Part shown: positions 15,914-24,930 of the stretch, one piece after another
Numbering within the stretch: the stretch's first letter is position 1
How the letters are laid out: each line of letters opens with the position of its first letter
NCBI GenBank assembly: GCA_958354105.1
Contig: CATWVA010000020.1
Location: 1 to 34,120, forward strand
Length of the DNA: 34,120 bases
Direction: 5' to 3'
Source: an uncultured Collinsella sp.
GTDB lineage: Bacteria > Actinomycetota > Coriobacteriia > Coriobacteriales > Coriobacteriaceae
Notes under the pieces: generated by a model
Seen by the model: only the letters and a program-made list of their open reading frames with translations
Told to the model about the DNA's origin: nothing
The model's database searches: none
Made by a program: the position numbers and the translations under genes

Positions 15914-17275
15914 ATGGATACTGTTCTGAGCGTTCTCTCATCGGTCTTTTGGGGCCTGCTGATGCTTTCCGTCCTCGTGTTTTTGCATGAGGGCGGCCAC
16001 TTTTTGGCGGCGCGTGCCTGCGGCGTCCGTGTGACCGAGTTCTTTTTGGGTCTGCCGTGCCGCTTTGACATCCATTTCACGTCGCGTCGCATTGGAACCA
16101 AGTTTGGCGTGACCCCGCTGCTACTGGGTGGCTACGCTGCCATCTGCGGGATGGATCCGACCGATGTCTCGTGCGCCGATCGCGTGCTCGCGGCTATCTA
16201 TCGTCATGGTCGCGTGACTGTGGCCGACCTTGCTGTCGAGCTCGAGCTTTCCGAGGAGGATGTGCTCGAGGCATGCGCCCTTTTACTGGGCTGGGGCTCC
16301 ATCGCACCCTGGTATGAGGAAGGGGAGAAGCCCTCGCCGAGCTACTATCCCACCAAATATCAGACGTTGCCGCGAGACACGGCAGGCTATACCACCTTTG
16401 ATGGTCGCCGTTTCGATCGCGAACATGCGACTGCCGAGGGCGATGTGTGGGAGCTGCCGTGCGGCGAGGCCGAGTTCCTTGCGCAAGAGCGCTCGCACAC
16501 CTATCTTGGCCAAGGCTTTCTCAAACGCGCCTTTATGCTGCTCGCGGGCATTATCGTCAATATCTTGACGGGTTTTTTGCTCCTTATGAGCATCTATTCC
16601 ATTGCGGGTGTCACCGTGCCGATGGATACCAACGTGATCGGTCAGGTTGACGAGGGGTCTATTGCCGCCAAGGCGGGTATCGAGGCCGGTGATGCGATCC
16701 TTTCGGTTGACGGTGTCTCATGTTCCACTTGGATGGATGTCTACGATGCCATCGGCAAGGCCGCCGGTAAGGACGATATTGCCATTGAGTATGAGCGCGA
16801 TGGCAAGCAGTGCTCGACCTCGGTCGCACTCAAAGAGAACGAACGCCTGGGCGTTTATGCCTCTACGCAGGTGGTTCGTTTGGACCCCATCACCTCGGCG
16901 CGCCTCTCCTTCTCCTATGTTGCGCAGACGGCTGAGGGCGTGCTACGCCTGCTCCAGCCGCAGCATACGATGGAGATCCTCGATCAATCCTCCTCGATCG
17001 TGGGTATTAGCGTCATGTCCTCACAGGCAGCTGCTGCCGGCCCCATCACGTTCTTGTCGTTTGCCGCGCTCATCTCGTTCTCGCTGGGCTTTATGAACCT
17101 GCTGCCCATCCCACCACTCGATGGCGGTAAGCTGGTCATCGAGATCATTCAAAAGATTGCTGGCCGCGAGCTGCCGCTCAAGGTCCAGACGATTGTGAGC
17201 TATGTGGGCATCGCACTCTTCGCACTGCTGTTTGTCTATATGCTTCGTTCCGACATCCTTCGATTTATTCTGTAG
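15914..17275 (+). CDS. rseP: RseP-like site-2 protease (M50) with an inserted winged-helix-like domain
   Basis: Intramembrane zinc metalloprotease, 453 residues. The first membrane segment holds the active site FLHEGGHFLAAR (HEGGH 25-29). The second is at about 205-232, a PDZ domain at about 240-310, and the C-terminal segments carry the NLLPIPPLDGGKL metal motif. Between LLGGYAAICGMDP (to about 82) and the conserved FLAQERSH stretch (about 188) lies an insert of roughly 105 residues. Residues 87-132 of it read as three helices typical of a winged helix: ADRVLAAIYRHG, VTVADLAVELEL, SEEDVLEACALLLGWGSI. By RseP topology this loop faces the cytoplasm. ATG at 15914 is preferred, although TAAGGA is 15 bases away. 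TTG at 15899 is the only alternative. Confidence 0.92.
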   Translation: MDTVLSVLSSVFWGLLMLSVLVFLHEGGHFLAARACGVRVTEFFLGLPCRFDIHFTSRRIGTKFGVTPLLLGGYAAICGMDPTDVSCADRVLAAIYRHGRVTVADLAVELELSEEDVLEACALLLGWGSIAPWYEEGEKPSPSYYPTKYQTLPRDTAGYTTFDGRRFDREHATAEGDVWELPCGEAEFLAQERSHTYLGQGFLKRAFMLLAGIIVNILTGFLLLMSIYSIAGVTVPMDTNVIGQVDEGSIAAKAGIEAGDAILSVDGVSCSTWMDVYDAIGKAAGKDDIAIEYERDGKQCSTSVALKENERLGVYASTQVVRLDPITSARLSFSYVAQTAEGVLRLLQPQHTMEILDQSSSIVGISVMSSQAAAAGPITFLSFAALISFSLGFMNLLPIPPLDGGKLVIEIIQKIAGRELPLKVQTIVSYVGIALFALLFVYMLRSDILRFIL

Positions 17276-17288
17276 GGGAGTGTTTGGA

Positions 17289-18371
17289 TTGTCTCTATCC
17301 CATTCTTTGCCGCGCGAGCTGACGCGCCCCGTGCATGTGGGCGGCGTGCAGATCGGCGGCGGCGCGCCGGTCGTGGTTCAGTCTATGACCTGCACCGATA
17401 CCGCCGATGCTCAGGCAACGCTTGGGCAGGTTCGCGCGTTGGCGCGGGCGGGCTGCGATATCGTGCGCGTGAGCGTGCCCACCGAGGCCGCGCTCGAGGG
17501 CTTCCGTATCATCTGTGCTGAGTCCCCGGTGCCGATTGTCGCCGATATTCACTTTAACCATAAGCTCGCCATCGGCGCCATCGAGGCTGGTGCCGCCAAG
17601 CTGCGCATCAATCCCGGCAATATCGGCGATTGGGCCAAGGTTGACGCGGTGATCGATGCTGCTGGTGCCGCGGGCTGTGCGATTCGTATCGGCGTCAATG
17701 CCGGTTCACTCGAGCAGGATATCGCCGAGCGCGATGACCTCACGCAGCCCGAAAAGCTCGTGATGTCGAGCGAGCGTTTTGTCAAGCATTTTGAAGACCG
17801 CGGCTTTACCAACATCGTGCTTTCCGCCAAGGCCCATAGTGTACAGACGACGCTTGATACTTATCGCGCCCTGTCGCGCGAGATTCCCCATGTTCCGCTT
17901 CACCTGGGCGTGACGGAGGCGGGGACCAAGCTCCAGGGCACCATCAAGAGCTCTGTAGGCTTGGGTATCTTGCTTTCCGAAGGCATTGGCGACACCATGC
18001 GTGTTTCGCTCACAGCTGATCCGGTTGAGGAGCCGCCGGTCGCCTGGGGAATTCTACAGTCGCTGGGCCTGCGTCGCCGTGGTCCCGAGATTGTCTCGTG
18101 CCCCACGTGCGCCCGCTGCCAGGTTAACCTTATTCCCATCGCCGAGGAGGTCACCGAGCGGCTTAAGAACTATTCCGCGCCGCTTTCGATCGCCGTGATG
18201 GGATGTGCGGTCAACGGCCCCGGAGAGGCATCTGACGCCGACCTGGGTGTTGCCTGCGGACGTGGTCAGGGCCTGCTCTTTTCGCATGGCCAGATCATTG
18301 GTAAAGTAGCTGAGGATCAAATTGTCGACGCGCTGATGGCTGAGGTCGACAAACTTATTGAGGAGAAGTAA
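17289..18371 (+). CDS. ispG: 4-hydroxy-3-methylbut-2-en-1-yl diphosphate synthase
   Basis: Iron-sulfur enzyme of the MEP pathway converting MEcPP to HMBPP. The 360-residue protein shows VHVGGVQIGGGAPVVVQSMT, the barrel segments VRVSVPTEAAL, PIVADIHFNHKLAI and KLRINPGNIG, and the cluster ligands in CPTCARC and GCAVNGPGEA. The ligands match the C-x2-C plus C pattern of a 4Fe-4S centre. No ATG is available near the expected N-terminus. TTG at 17289 is chosen because GGGGAG (17275-17280) sits 8 bases upstream; GTG at 17280 is too close to it. It starts 13 bases after rseP and ends immediately before proS. Confidence 0.96.
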   Translation: MSLSHSLPRELTRPVHVGGVQIGGGAPVVVQSMTCTDTADAQATLGQVRALARAGCDIVRVSVPTEAALEGFRIICAESPVPIVADIHFNHKLAIGAIEAGAAKLRINPGNIGDWAKVDAVIDAAGAAGCAIRIGVNAGSLEQDIAERDDLTQPEKLVMSSERFVKHFEDRGFTNIVLSAKAHSVQTTLDTYRALSREIPHVPLHLGVTEAGTKLQGTIKSSVGLGILLSEGIGDTMRVSLTADPVEEPPVAWGILQSLGLRRRGPEIVSCPTCARCQVNLIPIAEEVTERLKNYSAPLSIAVMGCAVNGPGEASDADLGVACGRGQGLLFSHGQIIGKVAEDQIVDALMAEVDKLIEEK

Positions 18372-20093
<1,722 letters not shown>

Positions 20094-20123
20094 TCGTCGA
20101 TTCCGCTTGTAGTTCGATATACG

Positions 20124-20172
20124 GGACGGCCTTGCATTTATCCAGATTGGGGAGATGCAGGGCCGTCCTTTT
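20124..20172 (+). terminator. Terminator after proS
   Basis: A 14-bp stem with one G-T pair (20124-20137 with 20155-20168), a 17-nt loop, then TTTTA. It closes the pyrH-proS transcription unit. Confidence 0.88.
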
Positions 20173-20201
20173 ATCTTGTCGGCGTGCTCAATCGCCAAAA
20201 G

Positions 20202-20237
20202 GAAAACCCCACAGCCCATATGAGCTGCGGGGTTTTC
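20202..20237. terminator. Bidirectional terminator between convergent units
   Basis: GAAAACCCC-A-CAGC (20202-20215) pairs with GCTG-C-GGGGTTTTC (20224-20237), with one mismatch and an 8-nt loop. T-runs follow on both strands. It lies between proS (+) and the phosphotransferase gene (-). Confidence 0.88.
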
Positions 20238-20271
20238 TTGTGCCTCCGATGCGAAATAAATCGCTCAGATA

Positions 20272-21036
20272 TTACTGATAATCGACAACGTCGATCCAGT
20301 TCTTCAGGAACTCATCGTTCACGTTGCGCTTACGAGCGAGCTCGGAAGCGGCGACGATGCTCGTCCACTGACGCACGACCTGCATGGGCATGTCCGCGCG
20401 GTCGCAGTAGAGCTCCAGGTAGGCCTCGGCCTGGTCCTTGCTGTTGAGGGCGAAGAGCAGGTAGGTGGTGGCAACGTCGGCAGCAGGGGAGCCCTGGGTG
20501 GCGTGTGCCCAGTCGCACACATAGAGCTGGCCGTCGTCGCCGACGATGACGTTGGAGGGGTTGAAGTCGCCGTGGCAGACCTTGAACTCCTTGGTCATGC
20601 CGTCCAGACGCTCCTGAAGGTTGTAGCGCGTGGTGGCGTTGAGCTGATCAAGGCTGTCGATCATGCGGGCGAACTTGTCGCGCTGACGGTTGAGCAGCGG
20701 GGAGGTGTAGCCGTGGATCTCGATCTGGAGGTCGACGAACATCTCGAGGTACTCACCAAAGCGCTGGGGCTCGGCAGTCATCTTCTCGGCAAGGGTGGTG
20801 CCCGGAACCTTCTCGGTCACGAGCGCCCAGCCGTTGGCGTTCTCGAGCTGGGAAACCTCGAGAGCCTTGGGGCTGCGGATGCCGCACTCATTGATGCGGG
20901 CAAGATTCAAAGCCTCGTTGAACACGTCGGAGACAGGCTTGGTCTCGTTAAAGACCTTGACAATCTTGTCGCCCAGGTCGTAAACGACCTTGTTGCCACG
21001 GCGGACGAGCTCGGTCTTGGAATCGGGTAGCAGCAT
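20272..21036 (-). CDS. Aminoglycoside/choline kinase-fold phosphotransferase
   Basis: A 254-residue protein of the APH/choline-kinase-like fold. The small lobe has VVYDLGDKIVKVFNE, with a lysine that could bind ATP, and WALVTEKVPGTTLAEKM as the hinge. The large lobe has the catalytic loop VCHGDFNPSNVIV (H155, D157, N162), matching HGDxxxxN. LYVCDWAHATQGSPAADVA supplies the metal-binding aspartate D175. The substrate is unknown: antibiotic, small metabolite or protein are all possible, and nothing points to resistance. ATG is preceded by GAAAGGA. It lies 88 bases downstream of adhE on the same strand, separated by a hairpin, so it may be co-expressed with adhE at a lower level. Confidence 0.8.
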   Translation of the reverse strand: MLLPDSKTELVRRGNKVVYDLGDKIVKVFNETKPVSDVFNEALNLARINECGIRSPKALEVSQLENANGWALVTEKVPGTTLAEKMTAEPQRFGEYLEMFVDLQIEIHGYTSPLLNRQRDKFARMIDSLDQLNATTRYNLQERLDGMTKEFKVCHGDFNPSNVIVGDDGQLYVCDWAHATQGSPAADVATTYLLFALNSKDQAEAYLELYCDRADMPMQVVRQWTSIVAASELARKRNVNDEFLKNWIDVVDYQ

Positions 21037-21068
21037 GGTTGCATCCTTTCAACGATGCGATAGAAGCG

Positions 21069-21107
21069 ACGGCGGGGGTGTGTGAAACACCCGTGCACCC
21101 CCGCCGT
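21069..21107 (-). terminator. Strong hairpin between adhE and the phosphotransferase gene
   Basis: A perfect 12-bp, GC-rich stem (21069-21080 with 21096-21107) with a 15-nt loop. On the minus strand a T-run precedes rather than follows it, so it is not a canonical terminator. It may be a partial terminator or a 3' stabiliser of adhE mRNA. Confidence 0.55.
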
Positions 21108-21124
21108 TAAAAACCGTGCTAAAA

Positions 21125-23773
21125 CTAGCAGACGGCGTAGTCCTGAGGCTCGCGGCCGTAGTATGCGTCCAGGTAGAGCTCCTTGATCTCGCTCATGAGC
21201 GGGTAGCGCGGGTTGGCGCCGGTGCACTGGTCGTTGAATGCCTGCTCGGTCATCTCGTCGAGGGTGTCGAGGAAGTACTGCTCGTCAACACCGTAGTCGG
21301 CGATGGTCTTCTTGACGCCGATGAAGTCCTTGAGCTCCTCGAGCTTCGTGATGAAGTTCTCGAAGACCTCCTTGTCGTCCTTGCCCTCGATGCCGCAGTA
21401 CTTGGCCATCTCGGCGTAGTTGTGCAGTGCGTTGGGGTAAGGATACTGGGAGAAGGTACCCATCTTGACGGGAGCCTCGGCGGCGTTGTAGCGCATAACG
21501 CGGGTCAGGATGACGGCGTTGGCGAGGCCGTGGGGCAGGTGATGGAAGGCGCCGAGCTTGTGAGCCATGGAGTGGTTGAGGCCCAGGAAGGCGTTGGCGA
21601 AGGCCATACCGGCCATGCAAGAGGCGTTGTGCATCTCCTCGCGGGCATGCGGGTCCTTGGCGCCGTTCGTGAAGCTGGAGGGCAGGTTGTCAAAGACGAG
21701 CTTGGCAGCGCGCTCGGAGAGGCCCTTGGTGTAGTCGGAAGCCATGATGGAGACGTAGGACTCGATGGCGTGGGTCATGACGTCGATGCCGGAGGCAGCG
21801 GTCAGGCCGCGCGGGGCGGTCATGCAGTTGTCGGCGTCGACGATAGCCATGTTGGGGAGCAGCGCGTAGTCGGCGAGCGGCCACTTGATGCCGGTCTCCT
21901 TGTCGGTGATGATGGCGAACGGCGTGCACTCGGAGCCGGTACCCGAAGAGGTCGGGACGGCGACGAAGTAGGCCTTCTTGCCCATCTCGGGGAAGGTGAA
22001 GATACGCTTGCGGATGTCCATGAAGTCCATGGCCATGTCCTCAAACTTGCACTCGGGGTGCTCGTACATCATCCACATGATCTTGCCGGCGTCCATAGCG
22101 GAGCCACCGCCGACGGCGATGATGACGTCCGGCTCAAAGAGAGCCATCTGCTTGGCGCCGCGACGTGCGCACTGCAGCGACGGATCGGGCTCGACGTCGT
22201 AGAAGCAGTCGTGGGCGATGCCCATCTCGTCGAGCTTGGCCTCGATGGCGCGGGTGTTGCCATTCTTGAAGAGGAACTGGTCGGTGACGATGAAGGCGCG
22301 CTTCTTGCCCATGACGGTACCGAGCTCGTCGAGAGCGACGGGCGTGGAACCCTTCTTGAAGTAGACCTTCTCGGGAGCGCGGAACCACAGCATGTTCTCA
22401 CGGCGCTCGGCCACAGTCTTAACGTTGATCAAGTGCTTCACCCCAACGTTCTCGGAGACGGAGTTGCCGCCCCAGGAGCCGCAGCCCAGGGTCAGAGACG
22501 GCTTCATGCCAAAGTTGTACAGGTCACCGATGCCGCCGTGCGAGGACGGGGTGTTGATGACGATACGGCAGGCCTTCATGACGTGCTCGAACAGGCTGAT
22601 CTTCTCGGCCTGGGCGGGGTGCACGTAGAGAGAGGCGGTGTGGCCCGGGCCACCGGCGAGCACCAGGTGCTCGGCCTTGTCGACGGCCTCCTGGAAGTCC
22701 TTGGCGTGGTACATGGCCAGGACCGGGGAGAGCTTCTCGTGGGAGAACTCCTCCTTGGCGGGGTCGGTGGAGGTGACCTCGGCGATCAGGATCTTGGTCT
22801 TGGCGGGAACCTCGATGCCGGCGAGCTCGGCGATCTTGGCAGCGGCCATGCCGGGGATGCGGTGATCGAGAGCGCCGTTCTTGAACATGGCGGCACGCAG
22901 GGCCTCCATCTCGGCACCCTGCTTGACGAAGTAGCAGCCGCGCTTCTGGAACTCGGCCTTAACCTGGTCATAGATGCTGTCGATGACGGTCACGGACTGC
23001 TCGGAAGCGCAGATCATGCCGTTGTCGAAGGTCTTGGAGTGGATGATGGAGTTGACGGCGAGCAGCACGTCGGCGGTGTCGTCGATGACGACCGGGGTGT
23101 TACCGGCGCCAACGCCCAGGGCGGGCTTGCCCGAGGAGTAGGCGGCCTTGACCATGCCCGGGCCACCGGTTGCGAGGATGATATCGACGTCGCGCATGAC
23201 CATGTTGGTCAGCTCGATGGAGGGGACATCGACCCAGCCGATGATGCCCTCGGGGGCGCCGGCCTTGACGGCGGCGTCAAGCACGAGCTTGGCGGCGGCG
23301 ATGGTGCACTTGGCGGCAGCCGGGTGCGGGGAGATAATGATGGCGTTGCGGGTCTTCAGGCTGATCAGCGTCTTGAAGATCGCAGTGGAGGTGGGGTTGG
23401 TCGTCGGGATGACGGCGCCCACGATGCCGATGGGCTCGGCGATCTTGGTGATGCCGTAGGCCTCGTCGCGCTCCAGAACGCCACAGGTCTTGGTGTTCTT
23501 GTAAGCGTTGTAGATGTACTCTGCGGCGTAGTGGTTCTTGATGACCTTGTCCTCAAGAACGCCGCGGCCGGTCTCCTCGATGGCCATCTTCGCCAACGGG
23601 ATACGAGCCTTGTTGGCGGCCATGGCGGCCTCATAGAAGATCTTGTCGACCTGCTCCTGCGTGTACGTAGCAAAAAGCGCCTGGGCCTCTCGCATCTGAG
23701 CGAGCTTAGCCTCAAGCGCCTCTACGTTGTCCACAATTGCGGGAGTAGTGTTTTCCGGTGACTTTTTCACCAT
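21125..23773 (-). CDS. adhE: Bifunctional acetaldehyde-CoA/alcohol dehydrogenase
   Basis: Reduces acetyl-CoA to acetaldehyde and then ethanol, reoxidising two NADH in mixed fermentation. Family members form long helical filaments (spirosomes). The 882-residue protein is full length. The N-terminal aldehyde dehydrogenase domain (about 20-445) includes GAVIPTTNPTSTAI, ISPHPAAAKC and the catalytic C255 in NGMICASEQS. The iron-type alcohol dehydrogenase domain (from about 460) includes PDVIIAVGGGSAMDAGK, PTSSGTGSECTPFAI, and the metal-binding GLNHSMAHKLGAFHHLPHG near 735. ATG is preceded by AAGGAG. An extended -10 promoter lies 41-49 bp upstream. No Rex-type operator was recognised. Confidence 0.98.
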   Translation of the reverse strand: MVKKSPENTTPAIVDNVEALEAKLAQMREAQALFATYTQEQVDKIFYEAAMAANKARIPLAKMAIEETGRGVLEDKVIKNHYAAEYIYNAYKNTKTCGVLERDEAYGITKIAEPIGIVGAVIPTTNPTSTAIFKTLISLKTRNAIIISPHPAAAKCTIAAAKLVLDAAVKAGAPEGIIGWVDVPSIELTNMVMRDVDIILATGGPGMVKAAYSSGKPALGVGAGNTPVVIDDTADVLLAVNSIIHSKTFDNGMICASEQSVTVIDSIYDQVKAEFQKRGCYFVKQGAEMEALRAAMFKNGALDHRIPGMAAAKIAELAGIEVPAKTKILIAEVTSTDPAKEEFSHEKLSPVLAMYHAKDFQEAVDKAEHLVLAGGPGHTASLYVHPAQAEKISLFEHVMKACRIVINTPSSHGGIGDLYNFGMKPSLTLGCGSWGGNSVSENVGVKHLINVKTVAERRENMLWFRAPEKVYFKKGSTPVALDELGTVMGKKRAFIVTDQFLFKNGNTRAIEAKLDEMGIAHDCFYDVEPDPSLQCARRGAKQMALFEPDVIIAVGGGSAMDAGKIMWMMYEHPECKFEDMAMDFMDIRKRIFTFPEMGKKAYFVAVPTSSGTGSECTPFAIITDKETGIKWPLADYALLPNMAIVDADNCMTAPRGLTAASGIDVMTHAIESYVSIMASDYTKGLSERAAKLVFDNLPSSFTNGAKDPHAREEMHNASCMAGMAFANAFLGLNHSMAHKLGAFHHLPHGLANAVILTRVMRYNAAEAPVKMGTFSQYPYPNALHNYAEMAKYCGIEGKDDKEVFENFITKLEELKDFIGVKKTIADYGVDEQYFLDTLDEMTEQAFNDQCTGANPRYPLMSEIKELYLDAYYGREPQDYAVC

Positions 23774-23813
23774 TTGTGTCTCCTTGCGATCGGAGATTTA
23801 CCCTACGCCTTGC

Positions 23814-23822
23814 ATGATAGCA
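23814..23822 (-). promoter_or_regulatory. Extended -10 promoter for adhE
   Basis: On the minus strand the sequence is TGCTATCAT, identical to the one before rpsB, with no clear -35. It predicts a leader of about 35 nt. Confidence 0.6.
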
Positions 23823-23866
23823 AGAAATTATTCGGCGAACGGTCAGATTCCTGTAAAAGGCACACT

Positions 23867-23894
23867 AAAACGCTTCAAATAACTGAAGCGTTTT
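23867..23894. terminator. Palindromic hairpin between adhE promoter and transposase remnant
   Basis: A perfect 11-bp inverted repeat, AAAACGCTTCA and TGAAGCGTTTT, with a 6-nt loop. A/T ends on both sides suit a bidirectional terminator that shields adhE. A regulator operator about 50 bp upstream of the -10 is the alternative. Confidence 0.55.
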
Positions 23895-23926
23895 AACTAA
23901 AACAAACTGCCTATTGCATTGCCCCG

Positions 23927-24185
23927 CTCATTGGGGACAGACCTACATGAGTATTTCAATGGGAAAACGGGGAGAACGGGCCACCTGTTTGATAATCGCT
24001 ATTCGCGGGTCGCGGTCGAGTCGGACACGCAGGCGGTGCAGTTGCTCGATTATATCCATCTCAATCCTGTGAAAGGCGCGCTCGACTCGCTCGATGCGTA
24101 CCGCTGGTCAAGCTTCAAGGCATATCAGCTGGGCTATGATTCCTTTGACATCTGCAAACACTCATGTAAGTCTGTCCCCAATGAG
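23927..24185. mobile_element. Remnant of REP-associated/IS200-like element with 25-bp inverted ends
   Basis: The two ends, 23927-23951 and 24161-24185, are inverted repeats identical at 24 of 25 positions, each containing GGGGACAGAC or its complement. Between them is the 3' part of a transposase gene. The 259-bp unit lies between adhE and rpmB, its right end 4 bases from the rpmB terminator. No clear target duplication is seen. It looks like an internally deleted, non-autonomous copy. Confidence 0.7.
23944..24185 (+). pseudogene. Truncated REP-associated tyrosine transposase (Y1_Tnp family)
   Basis: An open frame on the + strand encodes about 68 residues typical of the C-terminal half of IS200-like REP-associated transposases: YFNGKTGRTGHLFDNRYSR, DTQAVQLLDYIHLNPVKGAL and YRWSSFKAY. 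The N-terminal half, with the HUH metal motif, is missing, so the product cannot be active. Reading starts inside the left inverted repeat and ends in the right one, as expected of an internal deletion. No ribosome site or proper start is present. A continuous frame with no internal stop suggests the deletion is recent or the frame is simply short. Confidence 0.75.
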
Positions 24186-24188
24186 TGC

Positions 24189-24221
24189 AAAAAAGGCGCT
24201 CTCCGCAGGGGAGGACGCCTT
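24189..24221 (-). terminator. Intrinsic terminator of rpmB
   Basis: On the minus strand, AAGGCGTCCTCC pairs with GGAGAGCGCCTT (one mismatch, one G-T pair) around a 5-nt loop, followed by a run of T. It lies about 70 bases after the rpmB stop. Confidence 0.88.
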
Positions 24222-24290
24222 TGGTAAGTTCTATATGAACGCGAGGTCTTTGACCCGGAGAGTCCGAGGTACTTGTTGGTAAGACCTTAT

Positions 24291-24479
24291 TTAGGAGCGC
24301 GCAACCTTGCCGGACTTGAGGCAGGTGGAGCAAACGTTCATCTTGCGACGGTGACCATCGACGACGACGTAGACGCGCTGGATGTTGGGGCGGAACTTAC
24401 GGTTGGTGACGCGGTGAGAGTGGCTGATGGAGCGACCGGCAACGGGGTGCTTACCGCAAACTTCGCAAACTTTGGACAT
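24291..24479 (-). CDS. rpmB: Large subunit ribosomal protein L28, cysteine-containing form
   Basis: The 62-residue protein matches L28: MSKVCEVCGKHPVAGRSISHSHRVTNR near the start, then KFRPNIQRV, and a C-terminal NVCSTCLKSGKV. C5, C8, C50 and C53 form two CxxC pairs, so this is the zinc-binding type rather than the zinc-free paralogue. ATG at 24479 is preceded by AAGGAGGG; a longer in-frame start 16 codons upstream lacks one. It is monocistronic, with an extended -10 promoter about 60 bp upstream and its own terminator, and is divergent from the pyr operon. Confidence 0.97.
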   Translation of the reverse strand: MSKVCEVCGKHPVAGRSISHSHRVTNRKFRPNIQRVYVVVDGHRRKMNVCSTCLKSGKVARS

Positions 24480-24533
24480 AACTGACCCTCCTTGGGCGAC
24501 AAACGAACATGTCGCGTTAACAAACAAGCCTGA

Positions 24534-24542
24534 ACTATAGCA
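24534..24542 (-). promoter_or_regulatory. Extended -10 promoter for rpmB
   Basis: Minus-strand TGCTATAGT lies about 55 bp before the rpmB ATG. TTGCGC is 20 bp further upstream, too far for an ideal -35. Confidence 0.6.
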
Positions 24543-24651
24543 CAGAAGTCATTCCCTGTGCGCAATCTACACAGAGATATTTCTCTTTTGGCGATAGTGC
24601 CCACGCCACGGCCCTGGACGTAGATCCGATTTGCGTGCAGCAGGGGGGATT

Positions 24652-24792
24652 ATGCCAGCTCGCAACAAGGTTTTCAAGCTCGTCCCACAAATATATATAG
24701 GTTTATTGAGCGTAGGGCTCCGTTTACGGATTGCTCTGTATTTATGCTCGCAATTAAGCTCAAGGTTGGCTACACTATCCCTTGACCATTAA
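24652..24792 (+). CDS. Possible 46-codon leader ORF upstream of pyrR
   Basis: ATG at 24652 follows a purine-rich CAGGGGGGAT (24641-24650) at short spacing, and the frame runs 46 codons to TAA at 24790-24792. The product begins MPARNKVFKLVPQIYIGLL and is leucine- and arginine-rich. I recognise no family. The stop falls 2 bases before the first hairpin of the pyr attenuator, which is a suggestive position. The surrounding 24660-24770 is the most AT-rich stretch here. It would be translated only if transcription starts upstream of 24640, which is unproven. Chance is a real alternative. Confidence 0.2.
   Translation: MPARNKVFKLVPQIYIGLLSVGLRLRIALYLCSQLSSRLATLSLDH
24771..24776 (+). promoter_or_regulatory. 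Possible -10 box for the pyr operon
   Basis: TACACT lies about 20 bp before the attenuator hairpins, a plausible position, but no clear -35 accompanies it. The rest of the divergent rpmB-pyrR gap, 24543-24650, shows nothing definite. Confidence 0.35.
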
Positions 24793-24794
24793 AG

Positions 24795-24891
24795 GGGTAC
24801 GAGATACCCACATGGAATTACATAGCTGCCAAAGAGCAGCCCTTCCTGTGGGTGTCTGGTCCGCTTTGAGCGGTCGGGCATCTATTTTTTT
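24795..24891 (+). promoter_or_regulatory. PyrR-type transcription attenuator of the pyr operon
   Basis: Three mutually exclusive structures are visible. A small hairpin, GGGTA-CGAGA-TACCC (24795-24809), is the likely PyrR-binding anti-antiterminator. GATACCCACA (24803-24812) can instead pair with TGTGGGTGTC (24847-24856), enclosing an inner GCTGC/GCAGC hairpin, as an antiterminator. That pairing uses up the 5' arm of a terminator (24851-24865 with 24869-24882) that is followed by TATTTTTTT. In Bacillus, PyrR bound to UMP stabilises the first hairpin so that the terminator forms. The same logic is inferred here. Confidence 0.82.
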
Positions 24892-24930
24892 GACTGTGTC
24901 AGCAGTCAAGACATGTGAGGAAGGAGATCG

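Noticed and set aside
14500..16101. A 533-codon minus-strand frame across cdsA, dxr and rseP
   Set aside because: It crosses several well-supported genes and shows no protein family signature.
20272..21036. Antibiotic resistance gene
   Set aside because: The APH fold is shared by many metabolic and protein kinases, and nothing in sequence or context points to an antibiotic substrate.
21116..23761. An 881-codon open frame antisense to the whole of adhE
   Set aside because: It mirrors the adhE codon pattern: strong C/G third-position bias avoids TTA, CTA and TCA codons, which removes stops from the opposite strand. No family motif or ribosome site is present.
23774..23870. A Rex (NADH-sensing) operator upstream of adhE
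   Set aside because: No TTGTGAA-N4-TTCACAA-like palindrome was found; the only palindrome, at 23867-23894, does not fit the Rex pattern.
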